From: Bacillota bacterium
GTDB taxonomy: Bacteria; Bacillota; Dethiobacteria; DTU022; UBA8154
Assembly (NCBI GenBank): GCA_012728375.1
Contig: JAAYFF010000016.1
Location: 1 to 45,128, forward strand
Direction of reading: 5' to 3'
Length of the DNA: 45,128 nucleotides
Under the pieces are notes generated by a model that did not search any database, was not told the DNA's origin, and saw nothing but the letters and a program-made list of their open reading frames with translations. This document shows, piece after piece, positions 17,764 to 27,200 of this stretch; within the stretch, counting starts at the first letter, position 1, and each line of letters begins with the position of its first letter. The translations under genes were made by a program, and so were the position numbers.

Positions 17764-20226
17764 GTGCTTGCAGAGAAACGGCTGAAACCTGAAATGGTTT
17801 TCAAAGAATGTGACACCAATCTTTTTGACTTTGAGACAACCGAGGAAATACCTTCGCTGGAAAGTATAATCGGCCAGGACAGAGCGGTTAAGGCCATGGA
17901 GTTCGGCCTGAAAATAAAAAGGCACGGGTACAATATTTTTGTTACCGGCTTGACGGGGACGGGCAAAATCAGCTATGCAAGATCCAGCACCAAGGAGGTG
18001 GCTGAAAAACAGCCCGTTCCTGACGATTGGTGCTACTTGAACAATTTTAAGAATCCTGACGCCCCTATTGCCGTTAACCTCCCGGCCGGTTTGGGCAGCA
18101 TTTTCGCCCGGGATATCGCTAACCTTATCGAAGAATTAAATGAATCTATACCAAAAGCATTTAATACTGATGAGTACGAGCGACAGAAAGGAGCTATTCT
18201 TAAAGAGTTTCAGGAGATTCGTTCAACTCTGATGGAAGAGCTCAACAATGCCGCCATGGAGAAAGGGTTTATCATTAAACGCAGCGGATCAGGATTTTTA
18301 AGTATTCCTTCCCGGGACGGAAAAGAGTTAAGCGAGGAAGAATTTAACAAGCTGGGCAAAGAAGAAAAAGAAGAAATGGAAAAGATGTCCACGGAAGTAC
18401 AGCTTAAGGCTATGGAAATTGTCCGGCGCATCCAAAACGAAGAAAAAAAAGTAAAGGAGAAATTCAGGGAACTGGAGCATAAAACCGGTCATTTTGCCGT
18501 AGATTATCTAATTGATGATCTCCAAGAAAAGTATAAAGATTATTCCATGGTAGTACAGTACCTGGAAGCGCTGCGGGAAGACGTGCTGGAGAATCTGAGC
18601 GATTTTAAAGACGACGAAGACGAGAAACAGCTCCCATTCCCCTGGCTGAAGCGCTCCGGCCAGGAAACCGCCGCAAAAAAATATTTTGTCAACCTGATTA
18701 TTGACAACGGGGAAACCAAAGGCGCACCGGTTGTGGTGGAAACCAATCCAACCTATTACAATCTTATCGGCCGGATAGAATATGAAAACCATTTTGGAAC
18801 CTTGAACACGGATTTTACCATGATCAAAGGAGGCGCGCTTCACAAAGCCAATGGTGGTTATCTTATTCTCCAGGCCAAAGACGTGCTGCTCAATTTAGGG
18901 TCCTGGGAAGTGCTGAAGAGGGTTCTGACCAACAAAGAAATCCGCATTGAATCCATTGGGGAGCAGTACGCCATCCTGCCCATGGCTTCACTGAAACCCC
19001 AGCCCATCCCTTTGGATGTTAAAGTGATCCTCATCGGCAACCCCTTCCTTTATTACCTTCTTTATACACATGATGAAGATTTCCGCAAACTGTTTAAATT
19101 GAAGGTGGATTTTGAGACGGTGATGGATCGTTCGCCGGAAAATATCCGGCATATGGCCAATTTCATCTCCACCCACTGTCAGAGGGAAGGGCTGAGACAT
19201 TTTGACCGCTTGGCTGTGGCCAGGGTTGTGGAGTACAGCTCACGCCTCGCGGAGCATCAGGAGAAGTTGACCACCTGTTTTAACGAGATTGTGGAGGTCC
19301 TCTATGAGGCCGATACCTGGGCGATGATTGACGGCAGCGATATTGTGTCGGGCAGGCATGTGGAGAAAGCTATCAAGGAAAAAGTCTTCCGTTCCGATAA
19401 ATACGAGCAGAAGCTTCAGGAAATGATTGCTGAGGGGCAAATCTTGCTCGACCTGGAAGGCGAAAAAATCGGCCAGGTAAACGGTCTGGCCATACTGGAT
19501 ATGGGGGATTATAGTTTTGGCAAGCCTTCCCGCATTACTGCTGCAACTTACCTGGGCCGCAGGGGGATTGTCAATATTGAAAGGGAAAGCAAGATGAGCG
19601 GGCGCATACACGATAAAGGCGTGCTGATCCTCAGCGGCTACCTGGGACAGAAATATGCAACGGAAACACCCCTGACCCTTACGGCCAGTATCTGCTTTGA
19701 GCAGTCCTATGAAGGTGTCGATGGAGACAGCGCCTCCAGCACCGAGCTTTATGCCCTGCTCTCCAGCCTGGCCGGTGTTCCCCTGAAGCAGAACATAGCT
19801 GTAACAGGCTCCGTCAACCAAAAAGGAGAGATACAGCCCGTTGGGGGTATAACCAGAAAGATCGAGGGCTTTTTTGCTTCCTGTAAGCTGAAGGGTTTAA
19901 CCGGGGAACAGGGGGTTATGATTCCCCGGAGAAATGTCGTAAACCTGATGCTGGAAGAAGAAGTGGTCCGTGCCGTTAAAGAGGGAAAATTTCATATTTA
20001 TGCTGTTGACACCGTTGATGAGGGAATAGAGATTCTCACGGGGATCCCTGCCGGGGAGCGGGGCGAGGATGGGCGCTACCCCGAGGGGACAGTCAATTAC
20101 CTCGTTCAGAAAAAGCTGGAAATGTACAACGACCTCATCGCCAACAAGGGCAAGGAACAGGAAAAGGCTGAATCCCAGGGCGGCGAGAATGCTGCTCCGG
20201 AGGAACCTGCCCAGGGCAAAGTTTAA
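17764..20226 (+). CDS. Lon-like ATP-dependent protease (PF13654 AAA_32 / S16 type)
   Basis: The 820-residue product has an AAA-type ATPase in the N-terminal half, a coiled, Glu/Lys-rich insert (about residues 130-260) and a C-terminal S16 protease domain. The catalytic Ser is in DGDSASSTE and the Lys lies further on in the QKGEIQPVGGITRKIEGF region. Walker A reads GLTGTGKIS, with Ile where Thr or Ser is usual. This is not the housekeeping Lon. The family is widespread in Clostridia and proteobacteria and is poorly characterised; protein quality control is the likely role. GTG at 17764 is chosen from GGGGGGA 6-7 bp upstream. It is followed after 42 bp by trmL. Confidence 0.88.
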   Translation: MLAEKRLKPEMVFKECDTNLFDFETTEEIPSLESIIGQDRAVKAMEFGLKIKRHGYNIFVTGLTGTGKISYARSSTKEVAEKQPVPDDWCYLNNFKNPDAPIAVNLPAGLGSIFARDIANLIEELNESIPKAFNTDEYERQKGAILKEFQEIRSTLMEELNNAAMEKGFIIKRSGSGFLSIPSRDGKELSEEEFNKLGKEEKEEMEKMSTEVQLKAMEIVRRIQNEEKKVKEKFRELEHKTGHFAVDYLIDDLQEKYKDYSMVVQYLEALREDVLENLSDFKDDEDEKQLPFPWLKRSGQETAAKKYFVNLIIDNGETKGAPVVVETNPTYYNLIGRIEYENHFGTLNTDFTMIKGGALHKANGGYLILQAKDVLLNLGSWEVLKRVLTNKEIRIESIGEQYAILPMASLKPQPIPLDVKVILIGNPFLYYLLYTHDEDFRKLFKLKVDFETVMDRSPENIRHMANFISTHCQREGLRHFDRLAVARVVEYSSRLAEHQEKLTTCFNEIVEVLYEADTWAMIDGSDIVSGRHVEKAIKEKVFRSDKYEQKLQEMIAEGQILLDLEGEKIGQVNGLAILDMGDYSFGKPSRITAATYLGRRGIVNIERESKMSGRIHDKGVLILSGYLGQKYATETPLTLTASICFEQSYEGVDGDSASSTELYALLSSLAGVPLKQNIAVTGSVNQKGEIQPVGGITRKIEGFFASCKLKGLTGEQGVMIPRRNVVNLMLEEEVVRAVKEGKFHIYAVDTVDEGIEILTGIPAGERGEDGRYPEGTVNYLVQKKLEMYNDLIANKGKEQEKAESQGGENAAPEEPAQGKV

Positions 20227-20268
20227 AAAAGGTCCGGATTTCAAAAATTAAACGAGGTCTACCGAGTT

Positions 20269-20733
20269 ATGCATATCGTTCTTGTTGAACCAGAGATACC
20301 GCAAAATACGGGAAATATTGCCCGTACCTGTGTAATGACCAATTCAACGCTCCACCTGGTGGGCAAGCTGGGCTTTTCTCTGGAAGATCGTTATCTGCGC
20401 CGGGCCGGCCTGGACTACTGGAAGCACCTGAAGCTTTACAGATATGCCGATTTTGATGAATTGAGGCGGTCTTACCCGCAAAACGCCTTTTATTTTCTTT
20501 CGACGAGGGCCAGGGGAAAAATTTACACAGATGTAAGATTCGGCTTTGAAGATTTTCTTGTTTTCGGCAAAGAAACTGCCGGCCTGCCGGATGAGATGCT
20601 GGAGAAATGGCAGGACAGATGCCTGCGCATCCCCATGGTGAAGGGTATCCCTCGCTCACTCAATCTGGCCAACAGCGTCGCCTTGGTACTTTATGAAGCC
20701 CTGCGGCAGCAGGGCTTTCCCGGGATGGCCTGA
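20269..20733 (+). CDS. trmL: TrmL, tRNA (cytidine/uridine-34 2'-O)-methyltransferase
   Basis: A 154-residue SpoU/SPOUT methyltransferase of minimal TrmL length. Motif 1 is VEPEIPQNTGNIARTC, motif 2 is VFGKETAGLPDEML and motif 3 is RIPMVKGIPRSLNLANSVALVLYEALRQ; together they form the knotted AdoMet site. TrmL methylates the wobble nucleotide of tRNA-Leu isoacceptors. The length and motif spacing fit well. Confidence 0.93.
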   Translation: MHIVLVEPEIPQNTGNIARTCVMTNSTLHLVGKLGFSLEDRYLRRAGLDYWKHLKLYRYADFDELRRSYPQNAFYFLSTRARGKIYTDVRFGFEDFLVFGKETAGLPDEMLEKWQDRCLRIPMVKGIPRSLNLANSVALVLYEALRQQGFPGMA

Positions 20734-20751
20734 AAAATGGTTAAACAGGTG

Positions 20752-20779
20752 TTGACAAATTTGCAGATGATACTTTATT
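20752..20779 (+). promoter_or_regulatory. Promoter of the T-box transcript
   Basis: A perfect TTGACA at 20752-20757 and TTTATT at 20774-20779, spacer 16. It lies 20 bp after trmL and just ahead of the T-box leader. Confidence 0.55.
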
Positions 20780-20789
20780 ATTGAACTTA

Positions 20790-21017
20790 ATAAAAGCTAT
20801 GACCAAGAGCCAGTAGCAGGGATATTGAATCAAACAGAGAGCTTTCGGTTGGTGCGAGAAAGCAGGATCTCGGTACCCTGTGAATTCGTCTTGAGAGCTG
20901 CACACTGAACGGCGAAAGCCCAGTAGGCGGTGCCGGGTTCTACCCGTTACTGTAGAGGAGCAATGGTAGTTGCTCGCTGAGGTTGTTAAATACAACGAAG
21001 ACAAGGTGGTACCGCGA
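20790..21017 (+). promoter_or_regulatory. T-box riboswitch leader, apparent UUC (Phe) specifier
   Basis: The diagnostic T-box GGTGGTACCGCG lies at 21006-21017. Upstream, CAGGG pairs with CCCTG in stem I, and just 3' of this comes TGAA-TTC-G. This is the usual context of the specifier codon, facing an AGTA strand of a loop-E motif. So the codon is read as UUC, phenylalanine. The TGGT of the antiterminator bulge would pair with an ACCA 3' end, that is discriminator A, compatible with tRNA-Phe. Uncharged tRNA would stabilise the antiterminator and turn on the ABC transporter genes behind it. T-box class is near certain; the specifier call is my reading of the fold. Confidence 0.9.
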
Positions 21018-21023
21018 TTAAAT

Positions 21024-21049
21024 CGCCCCTGTTACACAGGGGCGTTTTT
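21024..21049 (+). terminator. T-box-controlled terminator
   Basis: CGCCCCTG-ttaca-CAGGGGCG followed by TTTTT, directly after the T-box sequence. It ends the transcript when the cognate tRNA is charged. Confidence 0.9.
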
Positions 21050-21081
21050 AAATGCTTTAAAAATTTATGGAGGGGATACTT

Positions 21082-22089
21082 ATGAAAAAGCATGTCAAAA
21101 TTTTTATTCTGTTGCTGTCTGTCATGATTTTGTTAGTTGCAGGGTGTTCAGGAGGAACGGAAACGGGAATGGGAGCGGAAACAGAAACGGAAACGGGAGG
21201 CGACAAAAAAAGCATTGGTATTATTCAATATGTCGACCATATCGCATTGGACTCCGCAAGAGAAGGGTTTATCGCTGCTCTTAAAGATAATGGTTATATA
21301 GAAGGAGACAATATAACCATCGATTATCAAAACGCCCAGGCTGATGCGGCAAATTTGTCAACTATCAGTGACCGGTTTGTCAGCAATAAGGTCGATTTGG
21401 TGCTTGCTATTGCAACCCCTGCAGCCCAATCTATCGCCGGCAAAACAACTGAAATTCCCATACTGGGAACAGCAATTACCGATTATGTGGTAGCGAGATT
21501 GGTGGATTCCAATGAGGCTCCCGGCGGTAATGTCAGCGGAACTACGGATATGAACCCCATTAAAGAGCAAATTGATCTGCTGGTACAACTGGTTCCCGAT
21601 GCTCAAACAGTCGGGGTACTCTATACATCAAGCGAAGACAATTCCATTTTACAGGCGCAGCTTGCCAAAGAAGCAATTGAAAAATTAGGGCTGACTTACG
21701 TTGAAGTGACCGTTTCCAATTCAAATGAAGTGCAGCAGGCGACGCAATCCATTGTTAATCAGTGCGATGCCATTTATATTCCCACTGACAATATATTTGC
21801 ATCCGCGATGCCGATAGTGCACGGTGTAACATCGGAATCCAAGACCCCTGTCATTTGTGGTGAAGCGGGTATGGTAAACAATGGAGGGCTGGCTACCTTG
21901 GGTATCAATTATTATGATTTGGGTTACCAGACCGGTTTGATGGCGGTTAAAATTTTTAAAGGAGAAGCAGAACCCGCTTCCATGCCTATTGAATCCGCCA
22001 GCGGTTTTGATTTTGCCATTAACGGTACTGTAGCCGAAGAAATAGGCTTGGAAATACCGGCTGAGTTGCAGCAATATATTATTGAGTAA
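21082..22089 (+). CDS. ABC transporter substrate-binding lipoprotein (PF04392, TrpX-like)
   Basis: A 335-residue lipoprotein: Lys-rich start, hydrophobic stretch, lipobox LVAGC with Cys22 as the lipid anchor, then a Gly/Glu/Thr-rich linker of about 20 residues (near-repeats of ETETG). The mature part matches ABC_sub_bind: IGIIQYVDHIALDSAREGF, NAQADAANLSTI, IATPAAQ, VSGTTDM, AIYIPTDN, and GLATLGINYYDLGYQTG. This family includes TrpX, the predicted tryptophan-uptake binding protein of streptococci. Control by a T-box supports an amino-acid ligand, here perhaps phenylalanine or a precursor. The ATG at 21082 follows GGAGGGG. Confidence 0.88.
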   Translation: MKKHVKIFILLLSVMILLVAGCSGGTETGMGAETETETGGDKKSIGIIQYVDHIALDSAREGFIAALKDNGYIEGDNITIDYQNAQADAANLSTISDRFVSNKVDLVLAIATPAAQSIAGKTTEIPILGTAITDYVVARLVDSNEAPGGNVSGTTDMNPIKEQIDLLVQLVPDAQTVGVLYTSSEDNSILQAQLAKEAIEKLGLTYVEVTVSNSNEVQQATQSIVNQCDAIYIPTDNIFASAMPIVHGVTSESKTPVICGEAGMVNNGGLATLGINYYDLGYQTGLMAVKIFKGEAEPASMPIESASGFDFAINGTVAEEIGLEIPAELQQYIIE

Positions 22090-22181
22090 ACTAAGATACT
22101 TTTTTCATAATTCAGTTGAACTCTTTATTTGAGGACAAAAGTTGTTATTCATTGTTACCCGTATAACAGTAAACAGTTTAT

Positions 22182-22210
22182 GGCAGCTCGCCGTAAAAAA
22201 GCGAGCTGCC
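22182..22210 (+). other. Strong stem-loop between binding-protein and permease genes
   Basis: GGCAGCTCGC-cgtaaaaaa-GCGAGCTGCC is a perfect 10-bp stem with a 9-nt loop. It has no T-run after it, so it is more likely an mRNA processing or stability element than a terminator. It could give higher levels of binding protein than of the membrane parts, a pattern common in ABC operons. Confidence 0.6.
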
Positions 22211-22274
22211 GTTGCTGTCCGGTATATTATTTTGTTTATTTTGATTTTATGCCGGTAGTGTTAGAATATTGGAA

Positions 22275-23213
22275 ATGAGTGGTGTTATGCTGCAGATCAT
22301 TTTAGGTGCCGTTATGTTGGGTCTTTTATGGTCAATTATGACAATAGGCGTGTACATTACCTACCGGATTTTGGGTATTGCTGATCTGACAGTGGAAGGC
22401 AGCATTGCCATGGGCGCTGCTATTGCCGCACAGGCTATCTACTGCGGTATCAATCCGTATGCAGCAACCCTTCTCGCTCTTGGCGGCGGAATGGCAGCGG
22501 GGCTGATAACGGGTTTGTTGCATACAAGGCTGAAGATCCCTGCATTGTTATCAGGCATTTTAACGATGATTGCCCTTTATTCGGTAAACTTGCGGATACT
22601 GGGGAAAGCCAACCTTTCGCTGCTGCGCATGGACACCGTTTATACAGCTTTTAAAGACATGGGTCTGGATAAAATAGCTGTGTTTGTCAATCTAGGAATA
22701 AGCCAACTAATTCCAATAATTGCTTTGGGCTTGATCTGTGTCCTTGGAATTATCGGGATTTTATACTGGTTCTTTGGAACAGAGACGGGCTGTGCTGTTC
22801 GTGCCACCGGTGACAACCCCCAAATGTCCCGGGCCCAGGGTATTAATACAAATAATATGATTATACTGGGGCTGATTATCAGCAATGGATTGGTGGCTGT
22901 CAGCGGTGCCCTGATTGCACAGCAGCAAAACTTTGCCGATGTGCAAATGGGTATCGGGTCTATTGTTATCGGACTGGCCTCCGTCATCATTGGCGAAGTT
23001 CTGTTCGGGAAAAGGAGCTTTTTCAGCCGCCTGATCTCTCTTGTTCTCGGTGCGATAACCTATCGCGTTATCATTGCCTTTGTCTTGGAAATAGGCATGC
23101 CTGCCAATGATTTGAAACTGTTTACAGCTATTACTGTAGCCATTGCTTTGGCATTACCGGTGTTTAAATCTTACCTTCGTCCCATTGCCAAGAGCGTTAA
23201 AGGGGGGATGTAA
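22275..23213 (+). CDS. ABC transporter permease (TrpY-like)
   Basis: A 312-residue membrane protein with about eight hydrophobic segments, of the branched-chain-amino-acid/sugar type permease superfamily. Recognisable stretches: TYRILGIADLTVEGSIAMGA, GLLHTRLKIPALLSGILTM, ATGDNPQMSRAQGIN (the coupling-loop-like segment) and ISNGLVAVSGALIAQQQ. The start is unsure: ATG at 22275 is used, TTG 22269 and ATG 22287 are alternatives, and no strong ribosome site is seen. The stop is 1 bp before the ATPase start. Confidence 0.88.
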   Translation: MSGVMLQIILGAVMLGLLWSIMTIGVYITYRILGIADLTVEGSIAMGAAIAAQAIYCGINPYAATLLALGGGMAAGLITGLLHTRLKIPALLSGILTMIALYSVNLRILGKANLSLLRMDTVYTAFKDMGLDKIAVFVNLGISQLIPIIALGLICVLGIIGILYWFFGTETGCAVRATGDNPQMSRAQGINTNNMIILGLIISNGLVAVSGALIAQQQNFADVQMGIGSIVIGLASVIIGEVLFGKRSFFSRLISLVLGAITYRVIIAFVLEIGMPANDLKLFTAITVAIALALPVFKSYLRPIAKSVKGGM

Positions 23214-23214
23214 G

Positions 23215-24009
23215 GTGCTGTCGGTGCGCGGGGTATATAAAACCTTTAATGCCGGGACTGTAAATGAAAAAACCGCTTTACGGAATATAAACCTTACCCT
23301 TGAGGAAGGCGATTTTGTAACTTTAATCGGGGGTAACGGTTCCGGCAAATCAACTTTGCTGAACTGTATTGCCGGGGTTCATGCAGTTGACGAAGGGTCA
23401 ATTATCATTGAAAATGTTGAAGTTACCAGGCTTTCGGAATATAAACGGGCAGAACTCCTGGGGCGTGTTTTCCAGGATCCGATGGTTGGAACTGCTGCCA
23501 ATATGGGAATCGAAGAAAATTTAGCCCTTGCTTACAGGCGCGGAAAGAAACGCGGTCTGAAGTGGGGTATTACCCATAAAGAGAGGGAACTTTATAAAGA
23601 GCTGCTAAAGCCCTTGGATTTGGGGCTGGAAAATCGCCTCGGTGTCAAGGTCGGCTTGCTGTCCGGCGGCCAGCGCCAGGCTTTAACGCTTTTAATGGCC
23701 ACGCTCAGAAAACCGAAGCTCTTGCTTCTGGATGAGCATACCGCGGCCCTTGATCCTAAAACAGCTGCCAAAGTGCTGGAGTTGACCGATAAATTCATCA
23801 AAGAAAGCAGGCTCACTACTTTAATGGTTACCCATAATATGAGGGATGCCATTAGATATGGCAACCGTTTAATAATGATGCATGACGGCAGCATCCTATT
23901 GGATATAAAAGGTGAGACCAAACAACAATTAACAGTGGAAGATCTTTTACAGCGCTTTGGCAAGGCCAGCGGTGAGCAATTTGCCAATGACCGCGCCCTG
24001 TTGTCTTAG
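23215..24009 (+). CDS. ABC transporter ATP-binding protein (TrpZ-like)
   Basis: A 264-residue ATPase that would energise the binding protein/permease pair upstream. Walker A is GGNGSGKSTLL, the Q-loop region is VFQDPMVGTA, the signature is LSGGQRQAL, Walker B is LLLLDEHTAAL and the switch His is in MVTHNMRDA. It starts at GTG 23215 with GGGGGGA inside the permease end, so translation is coupled. A terminator follows. Confidence 0.92.
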   Translation: MLSVRGVYKTFNAGTVNEKTALRNINLTLEEGDFVTLIGGNGSGKSTLLNCIAGVHAVDEGSIIIENVEVTRLSEYKRAELLGRVFQDPMVGTAANMGIEENLALAYRRGKKRGLKWGITHKERELYKELLKPLDLGLENRLGVKVGLLSGGQRQALTLLMATLRKPKLLLLDEHTAALDPKTAAKVLELTDKFIKESRLTTLMVTHNMRDAIRYGNRLIMMHDGSILLDIKGETKQQLTVEDLLQRFGKASGEQFANDRALLS

Positions 24010-24091
24010 CGCAAAGATAACCTGCTTTTGTAAACATTATCTGTGGCAGTGCTGCCGCCCAGTTTGCCATCATATGAAAAAAAAATAACCT

Positions 24092-24119
24092 ACCGCCCTT
24101 TTGGGGCGGTTTTGGTTTT
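24092..24119 (+). terminator. Terminator after the ABC operon
   Basis: ACCGCCC-ttttg-GGGCGGT followed by TTTGGTTTTG. It closes the T-box transporter unit before the purL promoter. Confidence 0.75.
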
Positions 24120-24173
24120 GCCGCAGAAAAAATGTTGAAAAAAGATGAAACAATGTTCCGCGGCTTTCTGCTG

Positions 24174-24182
24174 TGATATAAT
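24174..24182 (+). promoter_or_regulatory. Extended -10 promoter of purL
   Basis: TGATATAAT is a perfect extended -10 (TGnTATAAT). The -35 position has only a weak TGTTCC. It lies 70 bp before the purL start, so purL is likely transcribed separately from the main pur operon. Confidence 0.5.
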
Positions 24183-24251
24183 TATACGATAGAAAGAAAC
24201 TTTCCCTTCAGGCGGATTTTGTATTCATTCTGGTGAACAGGAGGACTAGTC

Positions 24252-27200
24252 TTGTCAAATACTGTTAGAAGAATATATGTGGAAAAACGCAGAGGTTTTG
24301 ATATTGAAGCCCAACACCTTCTCCAGGACCTGAAAGAAAACCTGCAGATCAGGGGGCTAAAGGATCTGCGCATGGTAAACCGTTACGACATTTCGGGAAT
24401 TACAGAGGAAGAGTATGCCCTGGCTAAGGACCTGGTTTTTTCCGAGCCGCCCGTAGATCTCGTTTATGACGAAGAACTGCCGGTTGACCCGGAAGAAAAG
24501 GTCTTTGCCGTGGAATATCTTCCCGGACAATTCGACCAGCGGGCGGATTCTGCGGCACAGTGCGTGCAGATCCTGACCCAAAAAGAACAGCCGCTGGTGC
24601 AGACGGCCAGGGTTATTGTTCTTCAGGGTGATCTTACTTCGGAGGATCTGGACAAGATAAAAAACTACTGTATAAACCCCATTGAATCAAGGGAGGCTTC
24701 CCTGGAGAAACCGGAAACCCTGGAGATGGAGACAGTTGTTCCGGAAGATGTGGCCGTTCTAACCGGGTTCACCTCCATGGGCCGGGAAGAGCTTCAGGCA
24801 CTGCTGGAGGACCTGGGGCTGGCCATGAACCTGGAAGACCTGCTTTTTTGCCAGCAGTACTTCCGGGATACGGAAAAAAGAGATCCCACGATTACGGAAA
24901 TCCGCGTCCTGGACACTTACTGGTCCGACCACTGCCGACATACGACCTTTATGACCGCAATTGAAGAAGTGAAGATAGATGAGGGACGGTTTACCGCTCC
25001 TGTTAAGGCAGCTTATGAGGAATATCTCGCTTCCAGGAGGTACTGTTACCGCGAGGAAGAGGCGGAGCGAAAAATTTGCCTCATGGATATCGCGCTCATG
25101 GGGATGAAAGAGCTGAAGAAGAGAGGAAAACTTGCAGACTTGGACGAGTCTGACGAAATAAATGCCTGCAGTATCATTGTGGAAGCTGAGGTGGACGGCC
25201 GCCGGGAAGAATGGCTGGTCATGTTTAAAAATGAAACGCACAATCATCCGACGGAAATCGAGCCCTTCGGCGGCGCGGCTACCTGCCTCGGGGGAGCGAT
25301 CAGGGACCCCCTTTCCGGGAGGGTTTATGTTTACCAGGCTATGCGCGTCACCGGCAGCGGTGATCCCCGGGCGAGAGTTGAGGATACCCTTCAGGGCAAA
25401 CTCCCCCAGAGAAAAATTACAACCGGAGCCGCGGCCGGTTTCAGCTCTTACGGTAATCAGATTGGGCTTGCTACCGGGCAGGTGGTGGAGGTTTACGATC
25501 CCGGCTTTATCGCCAAGCGCATGGAGATCGGTGCTGTCATCGGGGCAGCTCCCCGGAAAAACGTGGTCCGTAAAAAACCCGCTGCGGGGGATGTGATCCT
25601 GCTGGTGGGCGGGAGAACAGGCCGGGACGGCTGCGGCGGGGCCACCGGCTCTTCCAAGGAGCATACCGTAGACTCTCTTTTCACCTGCGGCGCAGAGGTA
25701 CAGAAGGGGAATCCTCCCACGGAGAGAAAGATCCAGAGATTATTCAGGGACCCGCGGGCTGCCACCCTGATTAAAAAATGCAACGATTTTGGGGCAGGCG
25801 GTGTCTCCGTGGCTATCGGGGAACTGGCCGACAGCTTGGAAATTGATCTGGATGCCGTGCCAAAGAAATATGAGGGGCTGGACGGCACCGAACTGGCCAT
25901 CTCCGAATCCCAGGAAAGAATGGCCGTGATGGTGGCACCGGAGGATGCGGAAACGTTTTGTCGGCTAGCCCGGGAAGAGAACCTGGAGGCCACCGTGGTC
26001 GCCAGGGTGACCTCCAGCGGAAGGCTGCGCATGAATTGGCGGGGAAAAACTATTGTGGATCTCAGCAGGGCTTTCCTGAACACCAGCGGTGTGCGCCGGC
26101 AGGCGAGTGTCCGCGTCCTTCCGCCTGACGAGCAAAGCTGTTATTTCCAGACACTGCCGGAGGACGTGGCCGCGGAGCTTCCTGATCTGCGCAAGGCCTG
26201 GCTGGCTAATCTGCGGGATCTCAACGTCTGCAGCCAGAAGGGGCTGGCGGAGCGTTTTGACAGCACCATTGGAGCCGGGACCATTCTCATGCCTTTTGGG
26301 GGAAAATATCAGGAGACACCTGCCGAAGGGATGGCGGCGACGCTTCCGGTCCTTGACGGGGAAACCCGGACAGCAACCATTATGGCCTTTGGCTATAATC
26401 CCGCGCTGGCTAAATGGAGCCCCTTCCACGGAGCGATGTTCGCAGTCGTGGAAGCGGTGAGCAAAGTCGTGGCTTTGGGGGGCGACTGGCGCAAGATCCG
26501 CCTTACCCTGCAGGAATACTTCGAGAAGCTGGGGGAAGACCCGGCCCGCTGGGGCAAGCCTTTCAGCGCACTGCTTGGCGCTTTTTACGCCCAGAAGGAG
26601 CTGGAGATCCCGGCCATCGGCGGAAAAGACAGCATGTCCGGCACCTTTATGGACCTGCATGTTCCGCCTACCCTGGTTGCCTTTGCTGTAACTGCTGTGG
26701 ATGCCGGCAAAGGAGGGAGCAAAATTGTTTCCCAGGAATTTAAAAAAGCAGGGAGTAAGGTTGTCCTGCTGCCGGTTCCGATGGACGAAGAAACGCAGAT
26801 TCCTAATTTTAACCAGATGAAGAAAAATTTTACTCTTGTCCACCAGCTGATCTCAAAAGGGTTGGTTTTAGCTTCCCATACTGTGGGGATGGGCGGGATC
26901 GCCGCGGCGGTCAGCAAGATGGCCTTTGGAAACAGGGTGGGAATGGTTTTCAGCGAACGCCTTGACCCGAAGGATCTCTTTATGCCGTCCTACGGCTCGC
27001 TTATTTTAGAGATGGACGAGAGCGTTGACCTCGAAGGTGAATTTGCCGGCGTGCCCTATCTGCTCCTCGGCCGTACCTCCGGCGAGGAACAAATTACCGT
27101 CCGCGGCACGGCAATTTCCCTCCGGGAAGCCGGCGAGGAATGGCACAAACCCCTGGAGAAAATTTTCCCCAACAGCACGGAAACCATGCAGAAGGCACCC

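Noticed and set aside
24759-26843. Long minus-strand frames (301 and 292 codons) opposite purL
   Set aside because: They mirror the codon pattern of purL and show no protein family features.
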